A DNA stretch of 64,000 nt from Sulfurimicrobium sp963779055 (GTDB lineage: Bacteria; Pseudomonadota; Gammaproteobacteria; Burkholderiales; Sulfuricellaceae). Position numbers and translations under genes: made by a program. The stretch's first letter is position 1. Each line of letters opens with the position of its first letter. Under the pieces are notes generated by a model. It was not told where the DNA came from, made no database searches, and was given only the letters and a program-made list of their open reading frames with translations. This document shows, piece after piece, positions 36,847 through 45,440 of the stretch. The stretch lies in the NCBI GenBank assembly GCA_963779055.1, contig CAVZWN010000001.1:558001-622000 (forward strand), given 5' to 3'.

Positions 36847-37781
36847 GCACTCCAGACGTTTCCATCATCATTCCCGTCTATAACGAGGAAGAAGGCCTGC
36901 AAGCCCTGTTCGACCGCCTCTACCCGGCGCTGGACAAGCTGGGAACGAGCTACGAAATCGTTTTCATCAACGATGGCAGCCGCGACCGTTCTGCCGCGAT
37001 CCTCGGGGAACAATTCAGGCTGCGCCCTGACGTAACGCGGGTCATCCTGTTCAACGGAAACTTCGGCCAGCACAAGGCCATCATGGCTGGTTTTGAGCAC
37101 TGCCGCGGCAAGAAAATCGTCACGCTCGATGCCGACCTGCAGAATCCGCCGGAAGATATCGGCAGCCTGCTGGCCAAGATGGACGAGGGCTATGACTATG
37201 TCGGCTCGATCCGCCGCCAGCGCAGCGACAGTGCCTGGCGCCACGTCGCATCCCGCGCCATGAATCAGCTGCGCGAACGCATCACCCATATCAAAATGAC
37301 CGATCAGGGCTGCATGCTGCGCGCCTATAGCCGCGATATCATCGACACCATCAATCAGTGCAACGAGGTCAACACCTTCATTCCTGCGCTGGCTTACAGC
37401 TTTGCACGCAACCCGACCGAGATCGTTGTGGGGCACGAAGAACGCGCAGCAGGCGAATCGAAATACTCGCTTTACAGCCTGGTACGCCTCAATTTCGACC
37501 TGATGACCGGGTTCTCGCTGGTGCCGCTGCAGATGTTTTCTCTGGTAGGGATTGCTGTTTCGCTGCTTTCCGCCCTGTTCTTCATTCTTCTTGTGGTGCG
37601 CCGCCTGTGGATCGGTCCGGAAGCAGAAGGTTTGTTCACCCTGTTTGCGCTGGTCTTCTTCCTCATCGGTATCGCCCTGTTCGGCATCGGCCTGCTGGGT
37701 GAGTACGTGGGCCGGATCTATCAGGAAGTGCGCCATCGTCCACGCTACCTGATTCAGGCGATTCTGGAAAAATCCGAATGA
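36843..37781 (+). CDS. arnC: Undecaprenyl-phosphate Ara4FN transferase
   Basis: 312 residues. A GT2 domain (about 5-230) begins VSIIIPVYNEEEGLQALFDRL and has VFINDGSRDRSA, TLDADLQNPPEDI (DxD) and DQGCMLRAYSRDI. Two C-terminal TM helices (MFSLVGIAVSLLSALFFIL; FLIGIALFGIGLLGEYVG) anchor it. It moves formylated Ara4N to undecaprenyl phosphate. Start and stop both overlap neighbours (ATGA), typical of a tightly coupled operon. Confidence 0.92.
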   Translation: MSTPDVSIIIPVYNEEEGLQALFDRLYPALDKLGTSYEIVFINDGSRDRSAAILGEQFRLRPDVTRVILFNGNFGQHKAIMAGFEHCRGKKIVTLDADLQNPPEDIGSLLAKMDEGYDYVGSIRRQRSDSAWRHVASRAMNQLRERITHIKMTDQGCMLRAYSRDIIDTINQCNEVNTFIPALAYSFARNPTEIVVGHEERAAGESKYSLYSLVRLNFDLMTGFSLVPLQMFSLVGIAVSLLSALFFILLVVRRLWIGPEAEGLFTLFALVFFLIGIALFGIGLLGEYVGRIYQEVRHRPRYLIQAILEKSE

Positions 37782-38712
37782 CCCGGGCCGTGGTCTTCGC
37801 CTACCACAACGTCGGCGTGCGCTGCCTTTCAGTGCTGCTTGCCCATGGCATCGAAGTGCCGCTGGTCGTGACGCACAGCGACAACCCATCCGAAAACATC
37901 TGGTTCGAAAGCGTGGCGGAACTCGCCGCCCTGCACGATATTCCGGTGATCATGCCGGACGACCCGAATCAGCCGGAGGTGGTCGATCAGATCCGTTCAT
38001 TGCAGCCGGACTTCCTGTTTTCCTTCTATTACCGCAACATGCTGAAGAAGGAAATACTCGACCTGCCGGAGCGCGGCGCTTACAACATGCACGGCTCCCT
38101 GCTTCCCAAATATCGTGGCCGGGTTCCAGTCAACTGGGCGATCATCCGCGGCGAAAAGGAAACCGGCGCCACCCTGCATGTGATGAACGAGAAGCCGGAC
38201 AATGGCGCCATCGTTGACCAGCAGGCCGTTCCCATCCTGCCCGACGACACGGCGCTGGAAGTGTTTCCACAAAGTGACGCTGTGCAGCCGAGATCACGCT
38301 TGAACCGCTGTCTGCCCGACCTGATTGACGGCAGTGCGAACTTGAAGCAGCAGGACTTGTCGCAGGGCGGCTATTTTGGCGGGCGACGCCCGGAAGATGG
38401 TAAAATCCGCTGGCTTGATTCAGCGCAATCCATTCACAATCTGGTGCGCGCTGTCGCCCCGCCCTACCCCGGCGCTTACACCAGGCTTGCCGGAAAACCG
38501 ATGCGCGTGCTGCGAACCTTGTTGGCGCCCGGCACGGAAAGGCGCAGCGAGCTGCTCCATCTTTTTATTGTGAAAATGGCCGTTGTCATGCCGATTGTGG
38601 TGATGGCGGCGTATTGCGGGTACTGTCGTTCGAGCTGGATGGACAGCCCATGACGCCGGAACAATTTACGGCACGCTTTGGCGAAACGCCTCTGCCGTTC
38701 GAAGATTACTGA
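37778..38712 (+). CDS. arnA: UDP-L-Ara4N formyltransferase (ArnA N-terminal type), multiply frameshifted
   Basis: A formyltransferase of about 310 residues after repair. The catalytic part has FSFYYRNMLKKEILDLP, AYNMHGSLLPKYRGRVPVNW (Asn, His) and GATLHVMNEKPDNGAIVDQ. Four disturbances are visible. Extra bases at about 38267, 38286 and 38305 put 17 residues (FPQSDAVQPRSRLNRCL) in wrong frames where FHKVTLCAEITLERCL would be read. A further shift between about 38535 and 38560 (one base missing or two extra) hides the true end, which reads YCENGRCHADCGDGG to PLPFEDY and stops at 38712. It lies 12 bases before the decarboxylase half; in E. coli both halves are one ArnA protein. Confidence 0.8.
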
Positions 38713-38724
38713 ATTGAAAGGAAA

Positions 38725-39771
38725 ATGATGAAGAAGGTCCTGATTCTTGGCGTGAACGGTTTTATTGGTCACCACCTGTCTAAACGCATCCTGGAAACCA
38801 CCGACTGGGAAGTGTACGGCATGGATATGTACAGCGATCGCGTGTCCGATTTGATGGACAACCCGCGTTTCAATTTCTTCGAAGGTGACATCACCATCAA
38901 CAAGGAATGGATCGAATATCACGTCAAGAAATGTGACGTGGTTCTGCCGCTGGTAGCAATTGCCACCCCGGCAACCTACGTCAAGGAACCGCTCAAGGTT
39001 TTCGAGCTGGACTTCGAAGCCAACCTGCCGATCGTGCGCCAGTGCGTGCAATACGGCAAGCACCTGATTTTCCCTTCCACTTCAGAAGTTTACGGCATGT
39101 GCCGTGACGACGAATTCGACCCGGAAAATTCCGAGCTGATCCTCGGCCCGATCAACAAGCCGCGCTGGATTTACTCCTGCTCCAAGCAGCTCATGGACCG
39201 GGTGATCTTTGCCTACGCCATGGAAACCGAATTCAACTTCACCCTGTTCCGCCCCTTCAACTGGATCGGCGCCGGTCTGGATAACATCAACACCGCCAAG
39301 GAAGGCAGCTCGCGCGTCATCACCCAGTTCCTCGGCCATATCGTGCGCGGCGAGGACATCAAGCTGGTGGACGGCGGCACGGCCAAGCGTTCCTACACCT
39401 ACGCTTCAGACGGTATCGATGCGCTGATGAAAATCATCGAAAACAAGGATGGCGTGGCCACCGGCAAGATCTACAACATCGGCAACCCGTCCAACAACTA
39501 TTCCGTGAAGGAACTGGCGAAGATGATGCTGGATCTCTCGATGGACTATCCGGAATACAGGGACAGCGCGAAGAAAGTGAAGATGCTTGAAGTGACCTCA
39601 GCCGACTATTACGGCAAAGGCTACCAGGACGTACAGAATCGTGTGCCAAAAATCGAGAACACCATGCGCGACCTGGGCTGGAAGCCCCAGGTCGCCATGG
39701 CCGATGCACTGCGCAATATTTTTAATGCTTACCGCGGTCAGGTGGCCGAAGCACGCAAGTTGATGGATTGA
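38725..39771 (+). CDS. arnA: UDP-glucuronate decarboxylase (ArnA C-terminal type), stand-alone
   Basis: 348 residues, extended SDR fold. NAD site VLILGVNGFIGHHLSKRIL, catalytic Thr/Ser and Tyr in FPSTSEVYGMCRDDEF and RWIYSCSKQLMDRV. These features and RPFNWIGAGLDNI match the ArnA dehydrogenase domain, which makes UDP-4-keto-pentose from UDP-GlcA. It is encoded separately from the formyltransferase. No arnD deformylase follows; instead a family B repeat and a convergent MBL gene close the cluster. Confidence 0.93.
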   Translation: MMKKVLILGVNGFIGHHLSKRILETTDWEVYGMDMYSDRVSDLMDNPRFNFFEGDITINKEWIEYHVKKCDVVLPLVAIATPATYVKEPLKVFELDFEANLPIVRQCVQYGKHLIFPSTSEVYGMCRDDEFDPENSELILGPINKPRWIYSCSKQLMDRVIFAYAMETEFNFTLFRPFNWIGAGLDNINTAKEGSSRVITQFLGHIVRGEDIKLVDGGTAKRSYTYASDGIDALMKIIENKDGVATGKIYNIGNPSNNYSVKELAKMMLDLSMDYPEYRDSAKKVKMLEVTSADYYGKGYQDVQNRVPKIENTMRDLGWKPQVAMADALRNIFNAYRGQVAEARKLMD

Positions 39772-39798
39772 TCGTTCGACTCCAAAGCACGCAGGACT

Positions 39799-39930
39799 AA
39801 ACCCCCTCTAACTCCCCCTTGTCAGGGGGAGAACTTGAACCCTCCTCCCAGTCTGCCCCTCCCCTGAAGTGGGGTAAGCAGGCAATCTGCGTAGCGGATG
39901 CTCGCACAAGGGGAGGCTGGGAGGGGTTTT
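39799..39930. repeat. CCCCCTCTAACTCCCCCTTG palindromic repeat (family B, copy 2)
   Basis: Left arm AAACCCCCTCTAACTCCCCC (39799-39818) continuing TTGTCAGGGGGAG; right arm CAAGGGGAGGCTGGGAGGGG then TTTT (39907-39930). About 45 bases between the halves hold a further segment (GGGGTAAGCAGGCAATCTGC) that is not in the other copies. It lies between convergent genes, so it may also terminate transcription. Confidence 0.8.
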
Positions 39931-39964
39931 AGTGTGAAACTTCGGTCTCCAGTCACGAATCAGC

Positions 39965-40894
39965 TCAGAAACTAGCCTGCTCAACCTCAAGGTAAGTACG
40001 GCTGACGTTACTGCCGATATTGTCTTCGAACCCTTCCAGCTTTTTCCATTCCCGCACATCCAGCGTCTTGCGCGTTTCGCTATCGCTCAGACCTTTCTTG
40101 TATCCAGCTTCAACGCCGGAATAGAACTTAGCCATCTGGCGCTGCAATTTAGTCACGTCCGCCTGTTTCATCAGGGGGCCATGTCCAGGCACAATGGTCG
40201 TGGCATCAAATTCCTGAACCTGTTCCAGGGTTCCTGCCCAGTTTTTCACCATGGCGTCGCGCATCACGGGAATGGTGCGGTTGACCAGAATATCGCCGCC
40301 CACCAGTATCTTGTCATCCGGCAGATACACCATCATGTCACCTACGGTATGTGACCCTTTAGGCACCCAGAACACCAGCTTGACCCCCTGAATCGTGCGT
40401 TCCGTACGAGAATTTTCTCCCGCATAGGTCACACTGGCTGTCACCGGGCGAGTATTTGGCAACTTGTGTCCGACCATGCTTTCCATCAGGGCGACCCACT
40501 CGTATCCCGTCTTGTTCACCATATCGCGGCAAATCTCTGAGCTGATCACTTCGGCTTTTCCAAACGCGATATTGCCGAGTGTGTGATCGCCATGGTGGTG
40601 TGTGTTAATCACGTGGGTCACGGGTTTTGGCGTCAGTTTTGCGATGGTTTTGCCAAGATGCTTGCCGACCTCATCCGAGGAACCGCTGTCGATCAGGATG
40701 ACACCCTGCTCGCCGATGATCACCGTGCTGTTCACCATGTAGCCCTGATTGTGCGCACTTGGCAGGCCCATGGGTCCGAGCAGGGCATAAACACGTTCAT
40801 TGATTTTGATAATCTTGGGCTGTGGAATGGTGGACGCCGCCCCTGCAAGGTTATATATAAAAAACGAAAAAACAATAATAATCAGTTTGTTCAT
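39965..40894 (-). CDS. Periplasmic metallo-beta-lactamase-fold hydrolase
   Basis: 309 residues with a signal peptide (MNKLIIIVFSFFIYNLAGAA). MBL motif 1 is VINTHHHGDHTLGN (HxHxDH), and later ligands are KGSHTVGDMMVYLP (His), LVGGDIL (Asp) and TTIVPGHGP (His). All zinc ligands are present. It resembles SoxH/quinoprotein-associated exported MBL hydrolases, but no sox or PQQ-enzyme gene is nearby, so the substrate is open. Monocistronic; divergent from the fructosamine kinase across 92 AT-rich bases. Confidence 0.88.
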   Translation of the reverse strand: MNKLIIIVFSFFIYNLAGAASTIPQPKIIKINERVYALLGPMGLPSAHNQGYMVNSTVIIGEQGVILIDSGSSDEVGKHLGKTIAKLTPKPVTHVINTHHHGDHTLGNIAFGKAEVISSEICRDMVNKTGYEWVALMESMVGHKLPNTRPVTASVTYAGENSRTERTIQGVKLVFWVPKGSHTVGDMMVYLPDDKILVGGDILVNRTIPVMRDAMVKNWAGTLEQVQEFDATTIVPGHGPLMKQADVTKLQRQMAKFYSGVEAGYKKGLSDSETRKTLDVREWKKLEGFEDNIGSNVSRTYLEVEQASF

Positions 40895-40986
40895 GCTTTG
40901 TCCTTATCCATTACATTAAATATGCTGGGCGTTTTCACTGACCTGTTAAAATTAACATACCAATACCCAGTTGAGAATGAATCTAA

Positions 40987-41892
40987 ATGCAACATCATGT
41001 CAGCATAGCTGAATTATGGCCTGCCATCGATAGCCAGATTGGACTATCTAGCAGGCAGCCATTCAAGTCTGTGAAGCATGTCCCTCTGGGCGGCGGTTGT
41101 ATTAACACGGCTTACCATATCTCTGGCTGCGGGCAGGACTATTTTGTAAAAATCAACACACCCGCCAGGCAGGCGATGTTCGCAGCAGAAGCTGCGGGGC
41201 TGCAGGAAATCCTCCGTAGCGGCGCAATTCGCGCGCCCGTTCCGCTTTGCCACGGGACGACTGCGCATGCTTCCTATCTGGTACTGGAGTTTCTCGCCAT
41301 CGATGCCTGCAGCGGACCCGTCTGCGAACGACTGGCCCGGCAACTGGCAGACATGCATGCCCATGTCGCAACACAGTTTGGCTGGCATATCGACAACACC
41401 ATCGGCGCAACACCGCAGTGCAACACGCCCCAGCAAGACTGGATAAGTTTCTGGCGTGAGGAAAGGCTCGAATTCCAGCTCGGACTGGCATCCCGGAACG
41501 GGATTGACGGCGGCTTGCAGAAGAAGGGGGCTCGCTTGCTCGACCTGATCGAGCAGTTCTTCCCTGGCTACACTCCTCTCCCTTCGTTGTTGCATGGTGA
41601 TTTATGGAACGGTAACTGCGGTGCGCTCAGCCAGGGCGATCCCGTCGTTTTTGACCCGGCTGTCTATTATGGCGACCGCGAGACCGATCTCGCCATGAGT
41701 GAACTGTTTGGCGGCTTCCCTGCGCGCTTCTACGCGGCATACCGAGAAGCCTGGCCTCTTGATCCCGGCTATGAAGTACGCAAAACCCTGTACAACCTGT
41801 ACCACGTCCTGAATCACGCCAATCTCTTTGGCGGCAGCTATGCTGCGCAGGCCAGCCGCATGCTGGACTTGCTATTGAGCGAGGTGAACTGA
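40987..41892 (+). CDS. Fructosamine/ketosamine-3-kinase family protein
   Basis: 301 residues of the FN3K/YniA family, a protein-kinase-like fold. VPLGGGCINTAYHISGCGQDYFVK carries the nucleotide loop and Lys, and LLHGDLWNGNCGALSQGDPVVFDPAVYYGDRETDLAM holds catalytic HGDLWxGN and metal DPA. YLVLEFL forms the hinge. It should phosphorylate ketosamines on glycated proteins for repair. The start at 40987 reads MQHHVSIAELWPAID. Confidence 0.92.
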   Translation: MQHHVSIAELWPAIDSQIGLSSRQPFKSVKHVPLGGGCINTAYHISGCGQDYFVKINTPARQAMFAAEAAGLQEILRSGAIRAPVPLCHGTTAHASYLVLEFLAIDACSGPVCERLARQLADMHAHVATQFGWHIDNTIGATPQCNTPQQDWISFWREERLEFQLGLASRNGIDGGLQKKGARLLDLIEQFFPGYTPLPSLLHGDLWNGNCGALSQGDPVVFDPAVYYGDRETDLAMSELFGGFPARFYAAYREAWPLDPGYEVRKTLYNLYHVLNHANLFGGSYAAQASRMLDLLLSEVN

Positions 41893-41943
41893 CGCATCCG
41901 CACCAAGACAGTATTTCGGGTTTCATGGTATAAAGCAGAACCC

Positions 41944-41979
41944 ATGAAACAAGCCGTACATACTCTCCTGCCGCGCTGA
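41944..41979 (+). CDS. Possible 11-codon upstream ORF of lplT
   Basis: ATG at 41944 encodes MKQAVHTLLPR and stops with TGA whose last base starts the lplT ATG (TGATG). It could be a coupling leader that delivers ribosomes to lplT, which lacks a clear Shine-Dalgarno sequence. It is too short to judge by composition. Confidence 0.25.
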   Translation: MKQAVHTLLPR

Positions 41980-43193
41980 TGAATCTCGGCTTCTACATTA
42001 TTCTCGCAGCACAATTTTTGTCAGCACTGGCTGACAACGCGCTGCTCTTTGCAGCGATTGCGCTCCTGAAGGAGCTGAGTTCCCCGGACTGGCACATCCC
42101 GGTATTGCAGCAGTTTTTCGTCGTATCCTATATCCTGCTTGCGCCTTTTGTGGGCGCATTTGCCGATGCCATCCCCAAGGGGCGGGTGATGTTCATCAGC
42201 AACAGCATCAAGTTCGTCGGCTGTCTGGCCATGCTGCTCGGCTTGCATCCCCTCTACGCCTACGGCATCGTGGGTCTGGGTGCGGCAGCCTATTCCCCAG
42301 CCAAGTACGGCATCCTCACCGAATATCTGCCTCCGAGCAAACTGGTGGTCGCAAATAGCTGGATGGAAGGGGCCACGGTTGCAGCCATCGTACTGGGCGC
42401 CATCATTGGCGGCGTTCTCCTGAATCCGACGCTCTCCTCCTCATTGCTCGCTGAATGGCAAATGCAGGGCAGTATCAGCGTCTCCACGTTTGCAATCATT
42501 GTTGTAACGCTTCTGTATGTCAGCGCTGCGATATTCAACCTGTTCATTCCGCATGTTGCGATTGACCACAAATTGCCCAAAAAGGGCCCGTTTTACGTAC
42601 TCCATGATTTCTGGCATTCCTTTTTATTGCTGTGGCGCGACCCGCAGGGCCAGATTTCTCTGGCGGTCACCACCCTGTTCTGGGGAGCAGGCGCGACGCT
42701 GCGCCTGGTGGTCCTGACATGGGCCGGCCTGATTCTGAAATTTGATATCGAAAGAGCCACCCAGCTTACTGCCGTGGTGGCCCTGGGAATCGCTGCAGGC
42801 GCGGTGGTGGCCGGGAAATTTGTCACCCTGGAAAAGTCCGTCAAAATTCTCCCCGCCGGGATGCTGATGGGCCTCACCGTGATGTCCATGGTTCTGGTCA
42901 ACGACTGGCGCATCGCTGTCGCACTGCTGTTCGTGATCGGCGCGCTGGGCGGGTTCTTCGTGGTGCCGATGAACGCCCTGTTGCAGCACCGCGGCCACTT
43001 GCTGATGGGCGCCGGGCACTCCATTGCAGTGCAGAATTTCAACGAAAATATCAGTATTCTGCTATTGCTCGGCGGCTATGCGATGATGGTCAAGTCAGGC
43101 CTGCACATCAATACCATCACCATCGTCTTCGGCGCCTTCGTCAGCCTTTCGATGTGGCTGATTTACCATCGTTACCAGCGCGTAACGGCTTAA
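41979..43193 (+). CDS. lplT: Lysophospholipid transporter, MFS
   Basis: 404 residues with about twelve TM helices. MNLGFYIILAAQFLSALADNALLFAAI is the family start (AQFxSAxADNALxxAAIA). FADAIPKGRVMFISNSIKF is the MFS loop 2-3 region, and QHRGHLLMGAGHSIAVQNFNEN is a late conserved block. It moves lysophosphatidylethanolamine inward for reacylation. No aas acyltransferase gene is adjacent. The stop overlaps that of the convergent udg gene in TTAA. Confidence 0.93.
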   Translation: MNLGFYIILAAQFLSALADNALLFAAIALLKELSSPDWHIPVLQQFFVVSYILLAPFVGAFADAIPKGRVMFISNSIKFVGCLAMLLGLHPLYAYGIVGLGAAAYSPAKYGILTEYLPPSKLVVANSWMEGATVAAIVLGAIIGGVLLNPTLSSSLLAEWQMQGSISVSTFAIIVVTLLYVSAAIFNLFIPHVAIDHKLPKKGPFYVLHDFWHSFLLLWRDPQGQISLAVTTLFWGAGATLRLVVLTWAGLILKFDIERATQLTAVVALGIAAGAVVAGKFVTLEKSVKILPAGMLMGLTVMSMVLVNDWRIAVALLFVIGALGGFFVVPMNALLQHRGHLLMGAGHSIAVQNFNENISILLLLGGYAMMVKSGLHINTITIVFGAFVSLSMWLIYHRYQRVTA

Positions 43194-43912
43194 GACGCTT
43201 CCTGATCTGCACTTTGCAGGTCTTGCATGGTGCGCACGGCGAAACACAGGTCTTCCCAGGCCTTGGCCTTGTCCGGCAAACTGCGCAGCAGATAGGCAGG
43301 GTGGTAGGTTACGATCAGCGGAATGCCCTGGCACCGGTGCAGTTTGCCGCGCAGGCTGGCAATGGAGTCGTCCGTTTCCAGCAGCCTTTGCGCCGCCACT
43401 TTTCCAAGCGCGACAATCAGCCGGGGCCGGGTCAGGGCGATTTGCCGTGTCAGATAAGGCTCGCACGCAGCCACTTCATCAGGTTCAGGGTTGCGATTGC
43501 CGGGCGGACGACATTTGACGGTGTTGGCGATAGACACATTCCGCCCACGCTTCAGACTGATGGCCGCCAGCATATTATCGAGCAGCTTGCCCGCCTGCCC
43601 GACAAAGGGTTCGCCCTGTTTGTCTTCCTCCGCGCCCGGCCCCTCTCCCACCAGCAGCCATTCAGCCTGTTCGTCGCCGACGCCAAACACGCTCTGAGTG
43701 CGTGTTTCATGGAGGCGACAGGCAGTGCAGCCGGACACGGCTGTTTTGAGTTGGCTCCAGTCCATTTGCAGTATGGCTTCGCGCCGGTTTTCCGGCGCAT
43801 TGCCTGGTGCAGCAGCAGAGCCCACCTCAACAGACACTTCCGGCGTACTGGCAGCACGCAGCCGCCATACCGGCCACAGATTCAGTTCCTGAAGCACATC
43901 CTGGCGCGCCAT
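43190..43912 (-). CDS. Family 4 (Fe-S) uracil-DNA glycosylase
   Basis: 240 residues. An N-terminal extension of about 70 residues precedes the UDG domain. Four cluster Cys are seen: CTACRL and later KCRPPGNRNPEPDEVAACEPYL. The uracil pocket is VGEGPGAEEDKQGEPFVGQAG, and the C-terminal HPAYLLR holds the second catalytic box. It excises uracil from deaminated DNA. The start overlaps the rimI stop (TAATG). It is the last gene of dinG-HIRAN-tsaB-rimI-udg. Confidence 0.92.
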   Translation of the reverse strand: MARQDVLQELNLWPVWRLRAASTPEVSVEVGSAAAPGNAPENRREAILQMDWSQLKTAVSGCTACRLHETRTQSVFGVGDEQAEWLLVGEGPGAEEDKQGEPFVGQAGKLLDNMLAAISLKRGRNVSIANTVKCRPPGNRNPEPDEVAACEPYLTRQIALTRPRLIVALGKVAAQRLLETDDSIASLRGKLHRCQGIPLIVTYHPAYLLRSLPDKAKAWEDLCFAVRTMQDLQSADQEAS

Positions 43913-44379
43913 TACAGGGACGACCCCATCACCACCGCATCCTCGCGTCCATTGGCCGCCGGATAGTAATTGCGGCGCAAACCGATTTCATTGAAACCTT
44001 CGCTGAGATAGAGCTGGATAGCCTTCTTGTTGGATGGGCGTACTTCGAGAAACATCATGTCCGCCCCATCCTGCCGCGACACCTCGATCAGATGGCGCAA
44101 GAACTGCCGTCCCAGACCCTGGCTCTGCCAGTCGTGAGCGATACCCAGATTGAGCAGATGCGCCTCACCAGCTGCAATCATCAGAATGGCATAGCCGATC
44201 GGGTGGTCGCAAAAATCATAGACCCAGCAGCTGTAGCCGGCACTGAGCGAATCAGTAAAATTTCCGAGTGTCCACGGGAAGGGATAAATCTTCTGTTCAA
44301 TCGAAAAAACGGCCGCCATGTCATCGGAACGCATGGGCCGGAGTACAGGCCGCTGGTAATTCTTGAGCTGTGCGTTCAT
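43912..44379 (-). CDS. rimI: Ribosomal protein S18 alanine N-acetyltransferase
   Basis: 155 residues, GNAT fold. MNAQLKNYQRPVLRPMRSDD starts the protein. The acetyl-CoA loop is GIAHDWQSQGLGRQFLRHLI, and MFLEVRPSNKKAIQLYLSEGF is the RimI-typical C-terminal block. The ATG at 44379 overlaps the tsaB TGA (ATGA). An open frame from 45054 appears to fuse it to tsaB, but only because of a frameshift in tsaB. The tsaB-rimI-udg order is usual in betaproteobacteria. Confidence 0.93.
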   Translation of the reverse strand: MNAQLKNYQRPVLRPMRSDDMAAVFSIEQKIYPFPWTLGNFTDSLSAGYSCWVYDFCDHPIGYAILMIAAGEAHLLNLGIAHDWQSQGLGRQFLRHLIEVSRQDGADMMFLEVRPSNKKAIQLYLSEGFNEIGLRRNYYPAANGREDAVVMGSSL

Positions 44380-45051
44380 TTCCGTTCTGCCGTTTTCAGT
44401 GCAACCTTGTTGCGGATATAAAGCGGTGCCGCCAGGGCGGCATCCCTGCCCTGCCCCTGTTCGAACAAGGGGGCAGCCAGCTTCACCATGTCGCGCGCCT
44501 GAGGAAAGACACTCCCATCGGTGGAAAGCAGCTGTCCCGCATAGCGCTGCTGCAAGCGCCTCTGCATAAGCCGAAAAACCGCTGCCAGCACCGGCCCATC
44601 CTGCACCCGGAAGTTCCGGTGCATCCTTGGCATAGCACAGGCTGGGCTCGCTGACGGTGAGCCAGTTGCCATTCTGCTTTTCATAGGCAGCATGATAGAT
44701 CTCACCGATCCTGGCATCGAGGCAGGCCAGCACCCTGTCGCCGGGCGCTGCCTCTGCCAGTGTCAGCAGGGTTGATATCCCCAGCACCGGCAGATCCCCG
44801 CCCAGAGCCAGCCCCTGCGCCACGCCGCAAGCGATACGCAGGCCGGTAAAGGAGCCTGGGCCTTCGCCAAAGGCAATGCCGTCAAGAGACCCGAGAGGCA
44901 CTCCGGCCTCGCCCAGCAGTTCTTCCAGCATAGGTAGAATCAGGTCCGAGTGGCGCTGCCCGGCGAGTTCCTGGCGCGAAATCACCTCACCGTCCAGCCA
45001 CAGGGCGACGGAGCAGTTTTCAGTAGAGGTATCGAGCGCCAGCAGCTTCAT
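44376..45051 (-). CDS. tsaB: tRNA t6A biosynthesis protein TsaB, frameshifted
   Basis: About 224 residues after repair, ASKHA fold. MKLLALDTSTENCSVAL is the N-terminal phosphate-1 loop, and GIAFGEGPGSFTGLRIACG is the family signature. The frame breaks near 44554, where one extra base shifts SAYAEAL away from QQRYAGQLLSTDGSVFPQAR. The repaired end reads PLYIRNKVALKTAERK, the expected TsaB C-terminus, and stops at 44376. TsaB partners TsaD/TsaE in t6A37 formation and is normally essential. The start is the ATG at 45051, overlapping the HIRAN stop. Confidence 0.9.
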
Positions 45052-45440
45052 CAATGTTCCATGTAAACGTCAAATTCGATCCAGCGTCCGCGCCTTTTTT
45101 CTTTCGCCAGCGCAGTGATGCGTGCTTCCAGTTGCTGCCCATGATCCATGAAGCGCGCCAGTGCGGCATTGTCTGTACGCGGCACATGCCCCAGCTTGTG
45201 GCCCTGCCACTCGACACTGATGGCATTGCCGTCATATGGATTGTCCGCCTCGCGCACCAGTTTCAGGGCATCGCCATTCTTCAGCTGCGGCCACAATTTG
45301 CGGCCTTCGTAGAACTTGAACCCAGCCAGGCGCGAGCTTTGCAGGTAAATCTTCGCTTCTGCAACAGGCTGCTGTGCCCATGTGCTGCCAGCATCGGCAA
45401 GCAGCAGAATCAGACAGCATTTTACCCAAATCTGCTTCAT
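45051..45440 (-). CDS. HIRAN-domain protein with signal peptide
   Basis: 129 residues. A hydrophobic N-terminus (MKQIWVKCCLILLLADAGSTWA) looks like a signal peptide cleaved near AWAQ. The remainder is a HIRAN domain: LQSSRLAGFKFYEGRKLW, LVREADNPYDGNAISVEW and LGHVPRTDNAALARFMD. In eukaryotes HIRAN binds DNA 3' ends in HLTF. Here the gene is coupled by ATGA overlap to a DinG-type helicase upstream and by TGATG to tsaB downstream. Export and helicase coupling point to different roles, so its function is open. Confidence 0.85.
   Translation of the reverse strand: MKQIWVKCCLILLLADAGSTWAQQPVAEAKIYLQSSRLAGFKFYEGRKLWPQLKNGDALKLVREADNPYDGNAISVEWQGHKLGHVPRTDNAALARFMDHGQQLEARITALAKEKRRGRWIEFDVYMEH

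Noticed and set aside
39799..39930. CRISPR-like repeat array
   Set aside because: The repeats are inverted arms of one palindrome, not regularly spaced direct repeats with unique spacers, and no cas gene is present.
43912..45054. An apparent TsaB-RimI fusion protein of 380 residues
   Set aside because: The fusion arises only from the frame break near 44554. In the correct frame tsaB ends with PLYIRNKVALKTAERK and overlaps the rimI ATG in the normal way.
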